64,000 nucleotides of DNA. Source: Nitrospirota bacterium (GTDB lineage: Bacteria > Nitrospirota > Nitrospiria > Nitrospirales > Nitrospiraceae). Below are positions 25,467 through 38,132 of the stretch, piece after piece; the first letter of the stretch is position 1, and each line of letters begins with the position of its first letter. The stretch covers positions 124,001-188,000 of the forward strand of contig JACRLR010000040.1 in assembly GCA_016219645.1 (NCBI GenBank), read 5' to 3'. The notes beneath the pieces are model-generated. The model was not told the DNA's origin. It did no database searches and saw nothing but the letters and a program-made list of their open reading frames with translations. A program made the translations under genes and the position numbers.

Positions 25467-26954
25467 TTATCTCGTGAGGGTGTCTTCAATGTCCGGCGAG
25501 GTCGCCTGGATGCGATCTCCAAGTGCGGGGTAGCGCGCCGAAAGTTTCTGTTTCATCAACCAAGCCACCGTCCGGTACGACCAGTGGCCTTTCACACCAG
25601 AGCGCAGTTTCGCGATGTACTCGGCTTCTGCATAGTCCATCTTGAAAAGGCAACGCACTTTGAATCCAAACGGCGTCGCGTAGAGCGACCCCTCCGCGCT
25701 CGTTTTCCTCAGTTGTTCAATGTCCGAGCGGACTGCGTCCATCGCCTGCCGGTACTCCTGATCCAATCCTGCCTGCACGAGCGGTGGTGGGACTTCATAG
25801 CCATGCACCGTCGTAAAGTTCTGTTGAATCTGCTGACAACGCCGATGCCGATGCATGTCGCGCCAGCCCCCGATGTCCATCAGCACATCGAACGTGAACG
25901 CATAACCGCTTCGAAATTCTTTGATCAGTTCGTCATAAGGCCCTCGTGCACTCGTCGCCACGTCGACAGCCTCCTGTTTTTGCTTTTCTGTCCAGGAGCG
26001 GACGAGCGCGAGGATGTTCCGATAGGATGCGTGTGAGACACGGTATAGCAAGGTGGTCACGATTTCGTCCATTGGATCGTGGAGTTCGATGAGGTCCACA
26101 GGCTCCGGCGCCCCCCAGGCTGTCGGTTGATCCAACCCGGTTCCCCTGAGTGCTTCCTTCGCGTATTTGGCGAGGTTCTGGTAGACCGAGGTCTGGTAGT
26201 CGTTTGACGTCGCATGGCGGGCGAGGGTCGGGGCGAGGGGCTCATGCGCTCCGGCCGACTGACCACACAGCTCACCCCAGAGATTGATGGGTGACCGTTG
26301 GCAGGAATCTTTTAGTTCGTCTCCGATTGCACGAAGCTCCGGCAGCTGTGATGACAACAGTCTGGTGATTTGCTTCTCTAATGTCCTGATACTGACAACC
26401 TGCCCGACATTCGTCCTGGCCGCGAGGGGCAGGAGATACCGCGTCACATCAAATGCACGGGCGTCAATCGTACGCTGGTAATCGGCCTGTTTCATCGACT
26501 GCGGGCACGGTTCACGCTTCGAAAGAAATTCTGTGACCGGTTGGTGTAAGAGCCGATAGATTTCGGCAAGACTTCGAAGAATGCCGTAGTACGTGCCTTC
26601 CGTTTCCGACCCTCGGATGGAATCCGGCACGAACCACCCGCCTGAGGCAAAGTTCTGATATCGGCTTGATTTTGCCTGGCCATCCCACAAGGGCTCGTCT
26701 TCAAGCCGAATCGCGGCGAGTTCCGAGATGTTCTCAAAGCAGATGATGACATGGCCAAGGTCGGCAATCGACGCATGACCATAGTCGAAGTAAAACTGAT
26801 CCCAGAACTTTTCAGATGAATGCCCGTGCACCCAGCGGAGGCTGCTCTCGATAGAGTCAGGTGAACGGCTGTACCGGGCCAGGGCGTATGCAGACTTCTC
26901 GGGCGGCATCGGTGCGAGCGCGATGACGCGGCGAGTCGGTTGTTCTCCACTCAT
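25467..26954 (-). CDS. thyX: FAD-dependent thymidylate synthase, two-domain form
   Basis: 495 residues, about twice the usual ThyX length. The N-terminal half has FYFDYGHASIADLGHV and DGQAKSSRYQNF, like a ThyX domain lacking the RHR motif. The C-terminal half repeats the fold (YRVSHASYRNIL) and holds the flavin-binding MHRHRRCQQIQQNF, equivalent to RHRxxS. It should convert dUMP to dTMP using methylene-tetrahydrofolate and FADH2. The long form is a known variant in which one chain replaces two subunits. AGGAG lies 5 bases before this ATG. No thyA is visible in the window. Confidence 0.82.
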   Translation of the reverse strand: MSGEQPTRRVIALAPMPPEKSAYALARYSRSPDSIESSLRWVHGHSSEKFWDQFYFDYGHASIADLGHVIICFENISELAAIRLEDEPLWDGQAKSSRYQNFASGGWFVPDSIRGSETEGTYYGILRSLAEIYRLLHQPVTEFLSKREPCPQSMKQADYQRTIDARAFDVTRYLLPLAARTNVGQVVSIRTLEKQITRLLSSQLPELRAIGDELKDSCQRSPINLWGELCGQSAGAHEPLAPTLARHATSNDYQTSVYQNLAKYAKEALRGTGLDQPTAWGAPEPVDLIELHDPMDEIVTTLLYRVSHASYRNILALVRSWTEKQKQEAVDVATSARGPYDELIKEFRSGYAFTFDVLMDIGGWRDMHRHRRCQQIQQNFTTVHGYEVPPPLVQAGLDQEYRQAMDAVRSDIEQLRKTSAEGSLYATPFGFKVRCLFKMDYAEAEYIAKLRSGVKGHWSYRTVAWLMKQKLSARYPALGDRIQATSPDIEDTLTR

Positions 26955-27079
26955 CACATCTCCTCAGATGGTAGGTAGGCCGCGAACTATACGCCCGCGC
27001 GCCGGTCGGCGCAAGAAGGCACGGTATCTCTCACCATGTGTCGTTCATGAACCGTAGAATCTCCGAACTTGCGTTCTCG

Positions 27080-27237
27080 CAGGATGCTCAAAAAGACTGC
27101 CCGGCAAGGCCGCAGCGAGTGAAGACCGAAGGCGTACCCTCTGGGGTACGTTGAGGATCTGAACGATGCGACCTGCCTGCGCGAAGCGCTTCGGCGGAGG
27201 CAGGGAACGATGCTGGCGGACTTTTTCAGCATCCTGC
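27080..27237 (-). repeat. Dispersed inverted-repeat element, copy 5
   Basis: Inverted relative to copies 1-4: it begins CAGGATGCTCAAAAAG and ends CTTTTTCAGCATCCTG. The central stem is GTACCC/GGGTAC (GGCGTACCCTCTGGGGTACG). It lies between the divergent thyX and hisS genes. Confidence 0.87.
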
Positions 27238-27304
27238 CAGGCCTGCGTTGACTTGCCGGTACCCCGCGGCTATAGTCCCGATCTTTCCCAATTGTCGCTG
27301 GCCT

Positions 27305-28570
27305 ATGGATTCGATCAAAGGCATCAAAGGTGTCAAGGATATCCTTCCGGAGGAAACGCCACGGTGGCGTCTCATTGAAGAGACCGCGAGGCGCTGGGCG
27401 CTTTGTTATGGATATCAGGAGATCCGTATTCCCATCTTCGAACTGACTGCGCTCTTCTCCCGGAGTATCGGATCGGCGACGGACATTGTCGAGAAAGAGA
27501 TGTATACCTTTCCTGACCGAGACGGGGCATCATTGACGTTGCGCCCGGAAGGGACGGCCGGCACGGTCCGTTCCTTCATCGAGCACAATCGTGCGGCTGA
27601 TCCACTCCCGCAGAAGTATTTCTACATTGGTCCAATGTTCCGCCACGAGCGACCGCAGGCAGGGCGCCTGAGGCAGTTTCATCAATTCGGCGTCGAATTC
27701 TTCGGCACAACGGACCCTCGCGCTGACATCGAGGTCATTGCGCTCCTGTGGCATCTGCTATCTGACTTGGCTCTGCCGGACTTGACCCTCGAGATTAATA
27801 GCCTCGGAAGCTCTGGTGATCGCGCTGGCTACATACCCCTCTTGGGCTCGTTTCTCTCACAACGGCAAGCTGATCTCTGTGAAAACTGTCGGCGCCGTAT
27901 GGACACGAATCCCTTGCGGGTGTTGGATTGCAAAGTGCCTGACTGCCGAGCTGCGACCGAGTCAGCCCCCAGGTTGACGGATCACCTTTCCAGTGAAGCC
28001 CGTATACATTTTGACGAGGTGCTCGGCGGTCTTCATGCCCTGGGAGTGCCTTATCAACTCAATCCTCGCTTGGTCCGCGGGCTCGACTACTACTGCTTGA
28101 CAAGTTTTGAAATTACGTCGACTCATTTGGGCGCTCAGAATGCCGTCGGTGCAGGTGGCCGTTACGACGGCTTGGTCGAAACACTCGGCGGTCCTTCTGT
28201 TCCTGCTGTAGGATTCGCGCTCGGGCTTGAGCGCGTGTCGCTGATGCTCCACAAGAGATCCTCACCGTTACGAGACGCATGTCTCTATTACGTGGCAGCA
28301 TTCGGGGAAGAAGGGAAGAAGCGTGGGTTGGTTCTTCTCGATGAACTCCGAAGAGCTGGCCTTTCTGCCCAATGTGACTATCGCGCGACCTCGCTCAAGG
28401 CCCATCTTCGACAGGCCGATCGCGCGAACTGCCGTTATGCGATTCTGTTAGGCGATGATGAAGCAGCTCGTGGATCGATTATCCTCCGCGACCTTGAATC
28501 GAAGGCTCAGGAAGTACTTCCTCTCGCAGGGCTTGCCCCGGTCCTTACACATCGCGCTTTGCCTACATAG
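27305..28570 (+). CDS. hisS: Histidyl-tRNA synthetase
   Basis: A 421-residue class II synthetase. It shows motif 1, motif 2 (PMFRHERPQAGRLRQFHQFG), the histidine-specific LVRGLDYYCLTSFE loop, motif 3 (VGFALGLERVSL) and the C-terminal anticodon-binding domain. It charges tRNA-His. The start MDSIKGIKGVKDILPEE matches the family; an upstream in-frame extension reads into the repeat. It is not followed by aspS, its frequent partner. Confidence 0.93.
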   Translation: MDSIKGIKGVKDILPEETPRWRLIEETARRWALCYGYQEIRIPIFELTALFSRSIGSATDIVEKEMYTFPDRDGASLTLRPEGTAGTVRSFIEHNRAADPLPQKYFYIGPMFRHERPQAGRLRQFHQFGVEFFGTTDPRADIEVIALLWHLLSDLALPDLTLEINSLGSSGDRAGYIPLLGSFLSQRQADLCENCRRRMDTNPLRVLDCKVPDCRAATESAPRLTDHLSSEARIHFDEVLGGLHALGVPYQLNPRLVRGLDYYCLTSFEITSTHLGAQNAVGAGGRYDGLVETLGGPSVPAVGFALGLERVSLMLHKRSSPLRDACLYYVAAFGEEGKKRGLVLLDELRRAGLSAQCDYRATSLKAHLRQADRANCRYAILLGDDEAARGSIILRDLESKAQEVLPLAGLAPVLTHRALPT

Positions 28571-28587
28571 GAAGCTCATTTTTGGTA

Positions 28588-28616
28588 TTGACTTTGGAAA
28601 CTAAAACTCGTAGTCT
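28588..28616 (+). promoter_or_regulatory. Putative promoter of the DsrE-like cluster
   Basis: TTGACT (28588-28593), a 17 bp spacer and TAGTCT (28611-28616), about 60 bases before the first DsrE-like gene. Confidence 0.35.
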
Positions 28617-28672
28617 CGCCGAGTGTCAACTTCATAACTAATTGATTGTATTGATTTGTTTTATTTATAACT

Positions 28673-28993
28673 ATGGCGGATCGCAAGCTGGGCCTCCTGT
28701 TATCCACACCCCCGTCCCATCCGAGTGTTGAAACTGTCGTTGAGTTGGCTCGGGCGGCGTTGCGTCGGGGAATCGAGGTCTATCTCTATCTTATTGATGA
28801 AGGAGTAAGGACAGCCACAGACCGACGCTATCTTGGCTTGATTGACGCCGGCGTGAAGATGTCTGTTTGTGCGTATGGCTGTCAGCGACACGGAGTTCCA
28901 ACGGTTGTTATCGATTCGAGGGCTTCTTTGTCCGGGCTGGTTGTACTATCCGGGATCATTGATGGCTGCGACCGTTTTCTTGCCTTTACATAA
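28673..28993 (+). CDS. DsrE-family protein
   Basis: A 106-residue single-domain protein of the DsrE/TusD-like fold: KLGLLLSTPPSHPSVETVVELARAAL opening, EVYLYLIDEGV strand and CAYGCQRHG with two Cys. In characterised members a Cys carries persulfide sulfur. It is the first of three short same-strand genes upstream of the origin, which suggests a sulfur-relay-like complex, but the substrate and acceptor are unknown. Confidence 0.72.
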   Translation: MADRKLGLLLSTPPSHPSVETVVELARAALRRGIEVYLYLIDEGVRTATDRRYLGLIDAGVKMSVCAYGCQRHGVPTVVIDSRASLSGLVVLSGIIDGCDRFLAFT

Positions 28994-29022
28994 AACGTCT
29001 CTCCCTTGCGGCTGGTCGTTCT

Positions 29023-29364
29023 ATGTCAAAACGGATCGCCGTCGTCATTTCGGAAGATCCCCGTACGACGGCTCGCCCAGTTGAGGCACTGAGGATCGCC
29101 TTGGGGCTTTATGCAGGGGACCATAAGCTGACTGTTATTCTCCTAGGCCAAGCGCCGCTTCTCCTGAAGGAAGACTTGGAAGACATCACTGATGGCGAGA
29201 TTCTCGAAAAATATCTTCCTTCTTTCAAACACCTCTCCATCCCTTTTGTCATTGAGGAGGGAACGGTGCTGGACGTCGGCATGAAGGATTTTTCTGTGAC
29301 AACTCTACCGGCAGATGACATAAGACGCTTTGTGAGGTCGGTTGAGAGAAGTCTCATTTTTTGA
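29023..29364 (+). CDS. DsrE/DsrF-like protein
   Basis: 113 residues with a similar alpha/beta layout: RIAVVISEDPRTTARPVEALRIALGL, then LTVILLGQAPLLL. It has no cysteine at all, so if it belongs to a DsrEFH/TusBCD-type complex it would be a structural subunit, like TusC. It follows the DsrE-like gene by 29 bases. Confidence 0.6.
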   Translation: MSKRIAVVISEDPRTTARPVEALRIALGLYAGDHKLTVILLGQAPLLLKEDLEDITDGEILEKYLPSFKHLSIPFVIEEGTVLDVGMKDFSVTTLPADDIRRFVRSVERSLIF

Positions 29365-29379
29365 CTGACCAGTGATTGT

Positions 29380-29553
29380 ATGAGTGGAACTCTCTATCTT
29401 CTTCGACAACAGCCTGAATATATATCTCCATCACTCTTTCTCGGAAGTGATAGAGAACAGGATTTTGTTGAGCTGGGTGAATCTTCTCAGGCACTGACAT
29501 ATGATGACCTGGTTGAAAAAATTTTCTCATCGTCGCATGTGATTGTTATCTAG
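29380..29553 (+). CDS. Short third gene of the DsrE-like cluster
   Basis: A 57-residue open frame beginning MSGTLYLLRQQPE and ending YDDLVEKIFSSSHVIVI. It starts 15 bases after the second DsrE-like gene, and its order and size recall a shortened DsrH/TusB. Its ending resembles DsrH tails, but no Cys is present and the ribosome site is weak. It could be a remnant. Confidence 0.4.
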   Translation: MSGTLYLLRQQPEYISPSLFLGSDREQDFVELGESSQALTYDDLVEKIFSSSHVIVI

Positions 29554-29868
29554 GTATGTGGGAGACTCTTCTCTTAGATTTTTGTGAAGTAAAGAAAAAT
29601 TATCGTAGGAGTAGGAATAGGAGTAGGGTTTGTGGATAGGGGGGAATGAAATTAAACCGTTGAATTTATTCGTATAATGTAACGTTACTGCTGTGGAAAA
29701 AGCTGGGGGTTGACTCTTGGTAAGCACCGTACGCAGAGTGCCCAAGCTGTGGCAATCCTCGTAAGAGAGAGGATCACGGTCTTGCTTGTGGCGTGTCGAT
29801 TCTTCATCTATTGGATGGAAAGATCATAAGAAGACCCAGGTTATCAACAGATGTGAATAAGTCTGTGT
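29554..29868. other. Probable chromosomal replication origin (oriC)
   Basis: A 315 bp gene-free region directly before dnaA, much more AT-rich than its surroundings. Four sequences each differ by one base from the DnaA box TTATCCACA: TGTGGATAG (29631-29639), TGTGGAAAA (29692-29700), TTATCAACA (29841-29849) and TGTGAATAA (29852-29860). A GTAGGA hexamer repeat (29605-29628) adjoins the first box, and AT-rich sequence (29575-29604) lies beside it. A palindrome GTAACGTTAC is at 29679-29688. Confidence 0.72.
29605..29628 (+). repeat. GTAGGA hexamer repeat beside a DnaA box
   Basis: Four tandem 6 bp units (GTAGGA, GTAGGA, ATAGGA, GTAGGG) run into TTTGTGGATAG. The repeated TAG/AG spacing resembles the DnaA-trio elements that guide DnaA loading onto single-stranded DNA, although here the period is six. 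Confidence 0.55.
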
Positions 29869-31233
29869 ATGAAAAATGATGTGGAAATTATGAATATTGC
29901 GAGCGAATGGCAGAATGCCTTGGCCTATATTCAAGGCAAGGTTCCAAAGCAAGTTTACGATACATGGTTTACACCGATTCACCTCGAGCGAATTGAGGGA
30001 TCCACGGCTCAACTTGTTGTGCCGAATAAATTTTTTGGTGACTGGTTAAGTCAACACTATGGATCTCTCTTGGCCGAAGCGATCTCTCACACTCGAGGTG
30101 GAGAAGAGATGACGATCGCGTTCATCATCTCCCAGAAACAACCCCAGAAACAGTCTGAGGCCAGTGCGGATTCCTCTCCTGGTCGTCAAAACACAGGGGC
30201 AAGGACGAAGCGGGGAATGCTGCTCAACCCAAAGTATTCATTTAAGAATTTCGTAGTCGGTGCCGGAAACCAATTTGCCCATGCCGCCTGTATGGCGGTC
30301 GCTGAACAACCGGCGAAGGCCTATAATCCACTTTTTATCTATGGCCAGACTGGGCTAGGGAAAACGCATCTCTTGAACGCGATCGGAAACTATGTCGCTG
30401 AGCGGAGTGATCTGAGGATTGCCTATTTGACGACAGAGCAGTTTACAAACGAGGTGATCAACTCCATTCGATACGACAAAATGCCGGATCTTCGGAAGCG
30501 CTATCGTCACATCGACATGTTGATGATCGACGACATTCATTTCTTGGCAGGCAAAGAACGTACGCAGGAAGAATTTTTTCACACGTTCAATGCCCTCTAT
30601 GAAGCGCATAAACAGCTTGTCCTCTCGAGCGATCGCTTTCCGAAAGACATGCCTGATATCGAGGAGCGGTTGAGGTCACGGTTTGAATGGGGACTCATCG
30701 CTGATCTCCAGCCGCCGGACGTTGAGACACGAATAGCTATCTTGCGGAAAAAGTCCGAGGACGAGGGCGTCACGTTGCCGGAAGATGTCATCCAGTTTCT
30801 CGCCACGACGATGAAGAGCAACATTCGCGAACTGGAGGGTTCACTGGTGCGTCTCAGTGCGTATGCCTCGCTGACCGGCCAGACGATTACACTGGAAATG
30901 GCAAAGAACGTGCTCCGGGATCTGATCGGCAGCAAGAAAAAGATCGTGTCAATGGACGACATTCAAGAAACAGTGGGCGCGCGCTTCCACGTGAAAATCA
31001 CCGACCTGAAATCTCGCCGGAGAAGCAAGACATTGGTACATCCGAGACAGATCGCCATGTATCTCTGTCGGGAGCTCACGGATTCCTCGTATCCCGAGAT
31101 TGGCCGGCAGTTCGGAGGCAAAGACCACACGACGATCATCCATGCCTGCAAGCAGGTGATGAAAGCGAAAGACAGCGACAGCGTATTGTGTGCCACCTTG
31201 GACAGCCTGAAGGAACAGATCCTACGAGCGTGA
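29869..31233 (+). CDS. dnaA: Replication initiator DnaA
   Basis: 454 residues with all four domains: domain I (10-85), a Ser/Gln-rich linker (90-118), AAA+ domain III with Walker A GQTGLGKT at 159-166 and Walker B MLMIDDIHFLAGK, and the C-terminal DNA-binding domain with SYPEIGRQFGGKDHTTIIHA. It binds DnaA boxes in the adjacent region and melts the origin. An in-frame ATG at codon 8 (29890) is an alternative start. dnaN follows after 27 bases. Confidence 0.96.
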   Translation: MKNDVEIMNIASEWQNALAYIQGKVPKQVYDTWFTPIHLERIEGSTAQLVVPNKFFGDWLSQHYGSLLAEAISHTRGGEEMTIAFIISQKQPQKQSEASADSSPGRQNTGARTKRGMLLNPKYSFKNFVVGAGNQFAHAACMAVAEQPAKAYNPLFIYGQTGLGKTHLLNAIGNYVAERSDLRIAYLTTEQFTNEVINSIRYDKMPDLRKRYRHIDMLMIDDIHFLAGKERTQEEFFHTFNALYEAHKQLVLSSDRFPKDMPDIEERLRSRFEWGLIADLQPPDVETRIAILRKKSEDEGVTLPEDVIQFLATTMKSNIRELEGSLVRLSAYASLTGQTITLEMAKNVLRDLIGSKKKIVSMDDIQETVGARFHVKITDLKSRRRSKTLVHPRQIAMYLCRELTDSSYPEIGRQFGGKDHTTIIHACKQVMKAKDSDSVLCATLDSLKEQILRA

Positions 31234-31260
31234 GCGGCGTTAGCGAGAGGGGAAGAGATA

Positions 31261-34939
<3,679 letters not shown>

Positions 34940-34944
34940 GACTA

Positions 34945-35007
34945 ATGGTTGATGGTAAATGGTCGATGGATTCATCACGAATCATTAACCGTAATCCATA
35001 AACCATG
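34945..35007. repeat. Paired inverted heptamer arrays upstream of gyrA
   Basis: The left arm is units of form ATGGNNN (ATGGTTG, ATGGTAA, ATGGTCG, ATGGATT; 34945-34972). The right arm is the inverted form (ATTAACC, GTAATCC, ATAAACC, then ATGG; 34984-35007). The arms can fold on each other. The array fills the gyrB-gyrA spacer. Confidence 0.8.
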
Positions 35008-35021
35008 GACTTGGAGAGACT

Positions 35022-37484
35022 ATGCCACCTGATGAAAGATTAGGACAGATCGCCATAGAAGACGAGATGCGCTCATCGTACCTGAGTTACGCGATGAGCG
35101 TGATCGTCGGCCGGGCGCTTCCTGACGTGCGTGACGGGCTCAAGCCAGTCCATCGCCGTATTCTCCACGGCATGAACGAAATGGGTCTCGCGTCGAACAG
35201 GGCTTATCGAAAGTCCGCCAAGATTGTCGGCGAAATCATGGGGAACTACCATCCCCACGGTGATAGTGCAATCTACGACACCCTCGTGCGGATGGCCCAA
35301 CCCTTCAACATGCGCTATATGCTCGTGGACGGTCAGGGCAATTACGGATCAGTCGACGGTGATCCGCCGGCCGCCATGCGGTACACCGAAGCCCGCCTGA
35401 CCAAGGTTGCCGAAGACATGCTGGCCGATATCGACAAGGAGACGGTCGATTTCGGGCCGAACTATGATGAGTCGCTCGTCGAACCACTGGTGCTCCCTTC
35501 AAAAATCCCGAATCTTCTCGTCAACGGGGCTGGCGGTATTGCGGTGGGCTATGCCACCAACATACCGACCCACAATATCGGTGAAGTGGTCGAGGCGCTC
35601 CTTCTGTACCTGGAGAACCCGGACATCACGCTTGCCCAGTTAATGAAGAAAATCCCCGGCCCCGACTTTCCTACCGCCGGATTCATCTATGGAACGGCCG
35701 GCATCAAGTCCGCCTATGAGAGTGGACGGGGTCTCCTGACCTTGCGCGCGAAAGTGAAGATCGAATCAGATGAACGCACGGATCGTGAACGGTTGATCGT
35801 CACGGAGCTGCCCTATCAGGTTAATAAGTCCAAGCTGATTGAAAAGATTGCCGAGTTGATCAGGGATGAGCGAATCAAAGGGATTTCCGATCTGCGTGAC
35901 GAATCAGATCGGGAAGGCATCCGCGTCGTCATTGAGCTTAAACGAGGGGAAATTCCGCTCATCACCTTGAACAATTTGTATAAGCTCACGCAACTCCAGA
36001 CGACCTTCGGGGTCATCATGCTTGCGCTGGTGAACAACCGGCCGGAAGTGTTGACCCTCAAGCAGATTCTGCATCATTTCATCGAGCACCGGCGCGAGGT
36101 CGTCGTCCGTCGGACCGCGTTCGAGCTACGCAAGGCGGAAGAGCGAGCCCACATCCTCGAGGGTCTCAAAATCGCGCTCGACAATCTGGATGCGGTGATT
36201 GCCTTGATCCGGCGGGCGCAATCGCCCGATGAAGCTCGAGTCGGCCTGATGCGGCAATTTTCGTTGAGCGAAATCCAGTCCAATGCCATTTTGGAAATGC
36301 GGCTCCAGCGGCTCACACAATTGGAGCGCCAGAAACTTCTTGAGGAATATAAAGAGGTCTTGAAACAGATCGAACGGCTCAAGTCGATCCTGGGCAGCGA
36401 CGCCCTCGTCCGTTCGATCGTCAAAGACGAATTGATAGAGGTGCGTGAAGCCTACAAGGACAGCCGTCGCACTCAGATCGTGAAAGAAGAAGCGGAAATC
36501 ACGCTGGAAGACATGATCGCGAACGAAGAAGTGGTCGTGACAATCTCGCACGCCGGTTATATCAAGCGTAATCCGGTTACTCTGTATCGGGCGCAGCGGC
36601 GTGGCGGCAAAGGCAAGATCGGGATGGGGGTCAAGGAAGAGGATTTTGTCGTGACGCTCTTCACCGCGTCGACCCACGAGTCGCTGCTGTTCTTCACGGA
36701 CGCCGGAAAGGTCTATTGGTTGAAAGTCCATGAGATTCCTGACGCCGGGCGGGCTGCGAAAGGCAAAGCGCTGGTGAATCTGCTGGCGCTGTCCAGCGAC
36801 GAGCAGGTCACCGCAACCGTGCCGGTCAAGGAGTTCCGCGAAGACCAGTTCGTGGTGATGGCGACCGCTCAGGGCATCGTCAAGAAGACCGAACTCTCGG
36901 CCTACAGCAATCCCCGCCAGGGCGGCATCATTGCGTTGTCGTTGGACAAGGGAGATCGGCTCATCAGCGTGCATGTCACCGACGGTCAGCGGGAAATCCT
37001 GTTGGGCACGAAGAAGGGCATCACAATCCGATTTAAGGAAGACGATGTACGGTCTATGGGGCGCACGGCGCACGGAGTCCGCGGCATTACCCTAGAGGAA
37101 GGCAACGAAGTCATCGGCATGGAAACGATCACCCCAGACTCGACCACACAAATCCTCACGGTGACGGAGGGCGGCTACGGAAAGCGCACGCCGGTGAACG
37201 AGTATCGGGTTCAGGGACGCGGCGGGAAGGGCATCATCAGTGTGAAGACCACGGAACGCAATGGGCTGGCCGTCGGGTTTCTTCAAGTCAGGGACGGCGA
37301 TGAGATCATGCTGATGGCCGCGCACGGCAAGGTGCTCCGGTGCAAGGTCGATGAGTTCCGTGAGATCGGCCGTAACACCCAGGGAGTTCGAATCCTTGAT
37401 CTTGAGGGGACGGGCGATCGGGTTGTAGCCGTTGCGCGGTTGGCAGAAAGTGCCGAAGTGTTACCTGAGGAAGGCGGCGGGTAA
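35022..37484 (+). CDS. gyrA: DNA gyrase subunit A
   Basis: An 820-residue breakage-reunion subunit. The catalytic Tyr is Y121 in AAMRYTEAR. The quinolone-determining region reads [10 protein letters not shown], with Ser82 and Asp86 at the positions usually changed in resistant strains, so it looks wild-type. The C-terminal beta-pinwheel carries the GyrA box QRRGGKG, which marks true gyrase rather than topoisomerase IV. With GyrB it introduces negative supercoils. The ribosome site (GGAGA) is in the short gap after the heptamer array. Confidence 0.96.
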   Translation: MPPDERLGQIAIEDEMRSSYLSYAMSVIVGRALPDVRDGLKPVHRRILHGMNEMGLASNRAYRKSAKIVGEIMGNYHPHGDSAIYDTLVRMAQPFNMRYMLVDGQGNYGSVDGDPPAAMRYTEARLTKVAEDMLADIDKETVDFGPNYDESLVEPLVLPSKIPNLLVNGAGGIAVGYATNIPTHNIGEVVEALLLYLENPDITLAQLMKKIPGPDFPTAGFIYGTAGIKSAYESGRGLLTLRAKVKIESDERTDRERLIVTELPYQVNKSKLIEKIAELIRDERIKGISDLRDESDREGIRVVIELKRGEIPLITLNNLYKLTQLQTTFGVIMLALVNNRPEVLTLKQILHHFIEHRREVVVRRTAFELRKAEERAHILEGLKIALDNLDAVIALIRRAQSPDEARVGLMRQFSLSEIQSNAILEMRLQRLTQLERQKLLEEYKEVLKQIERLKSILGSDALVRSIVKDELIEVREAYKDSRRTQIVKEEAEITLEDMIANEEVVVTISHAGYIKRNPVTLYRAQRRGGKGKIGMGVKEEDFVVTLFTASTHESLLFFTDAGKVYWLKVHEIPDAGRAAKGKALVNLLALSSDEQVTATVPVKEFREDQFVVMATAQGIVKKTELSAYSNPRQGGIIALSLDKGDRLISVHVTDGQREILLGTKKGITIRFKEDDVRSMGRTAHGVRGITLEEGNEVIGMETITPDSTTQILTVTEGGYGKRTPVNEYRVQGRGGKGIISVKTTERNGLAVGFLQVRDGDEIMLMAAHGKVLRCKVDEFREIGRNTQGVRILDLEGTGDRVVAVARLAESAEVLPEEGGG

Positions 37485-37532
37485 CGGATACGAACGGGAT
37501 CACCCGCCTTGTTCGTTGAGCGCAGGCCTTCC

Positions 37533-38132
37533 ATGCACGAGCAGGACTCCTCTCCAGCGCCCAATCCTCGATCCAGGCGCAAGAAGCCACTCGACACGGT
37601 CGTCAAGTTGGGCCTTGCCGTGCTTGTCGGATGTTTTTCCCTGATCTGGGGCGGGATGTATCTGACCCGTCCCGATCGATCGATCCCTCCTTTTAGCGTC
37701 GGAGCGCAAGAAGCAACAGTCGTCGCGATTCATGTTCCCGACGAGACGAGCGACGACGAAATTGAAAAGCTCATCGAGCGATTCCGCAAAATCGGTCGCG
37801 AGTCGAGAAAGTTCGAATCGATGAAGATCAATCCGACGACGCCGGACAGGCCCGGCGATCATTACCGCCGCATGACCATCTATATCTTTTCCGACAACAC
37901 CTGGACGGAGCCGGAGACGCTGCACAAATACTTGACCGGGGAGGATCGTGGAGGATTTCAACGGTCCTTGCGGGGGCTGTACCGGCTGACGGAATCGGAA
38001 GAAGAAGGGCGCATCGGTCCGTTGCCGGATGGTCCGGAAACGAAAGAGATGCAAGCAGAAATCCGTCAACTGTTTAAGGGACCGCTCAGCGAGCCTTCGG
38101 GGCCCGTGGTTGATCCAATACCTGCACCATAA
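37533..38132 (+). CDS. Hypothetical membrane-anchored protein
   Basis: About 199 residues. A basic N-terminus (NPRSRRKKP) is followed by one transmembrane helix (about residues 26-44) and a soluble domain of roughly 140 residues. That domain is alternately helical (DDEIEKLIERFRKIGRESRKFE) and beta (RRMTIYIFSDNTW). Topology suggests the soluble part lies outside the cytoplasm. No family is recognised. Its last 47 bases overlap the 3' end of the convergent dciA gene. Confidence 0.62.
   Translation: MHEQDSSPAPNPRSRRKKPLDTVVKLGLAVLVGCFSLIWGGMYLTRPDRSIPPFSVGAQEATVVAIHVPDETSDDEIEKLIERFRKIGRESRKFESMKINPTTPDRPGDHYRRMTIYIFSDNTWTEPETLHKYLTGEDRGGFQRSLRGLYRLTESEEEGRIGPLPDGPETKEMQAEIRQLFKGPLSEPSGPVVDPIPAP

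Noticed and set aside
26987-27232. 81-codon frame on the minus strand
   Set aside because: It lies entirely inside repeat element copy 5 and has no ribosome site or domain.
28642-28670. Promoter TTGATT-17-TTATAA before the first DsrE-like gene
   Set aside because: Its -10 box would end 2 bases before the start codon, so transcription would begin inside the gene.
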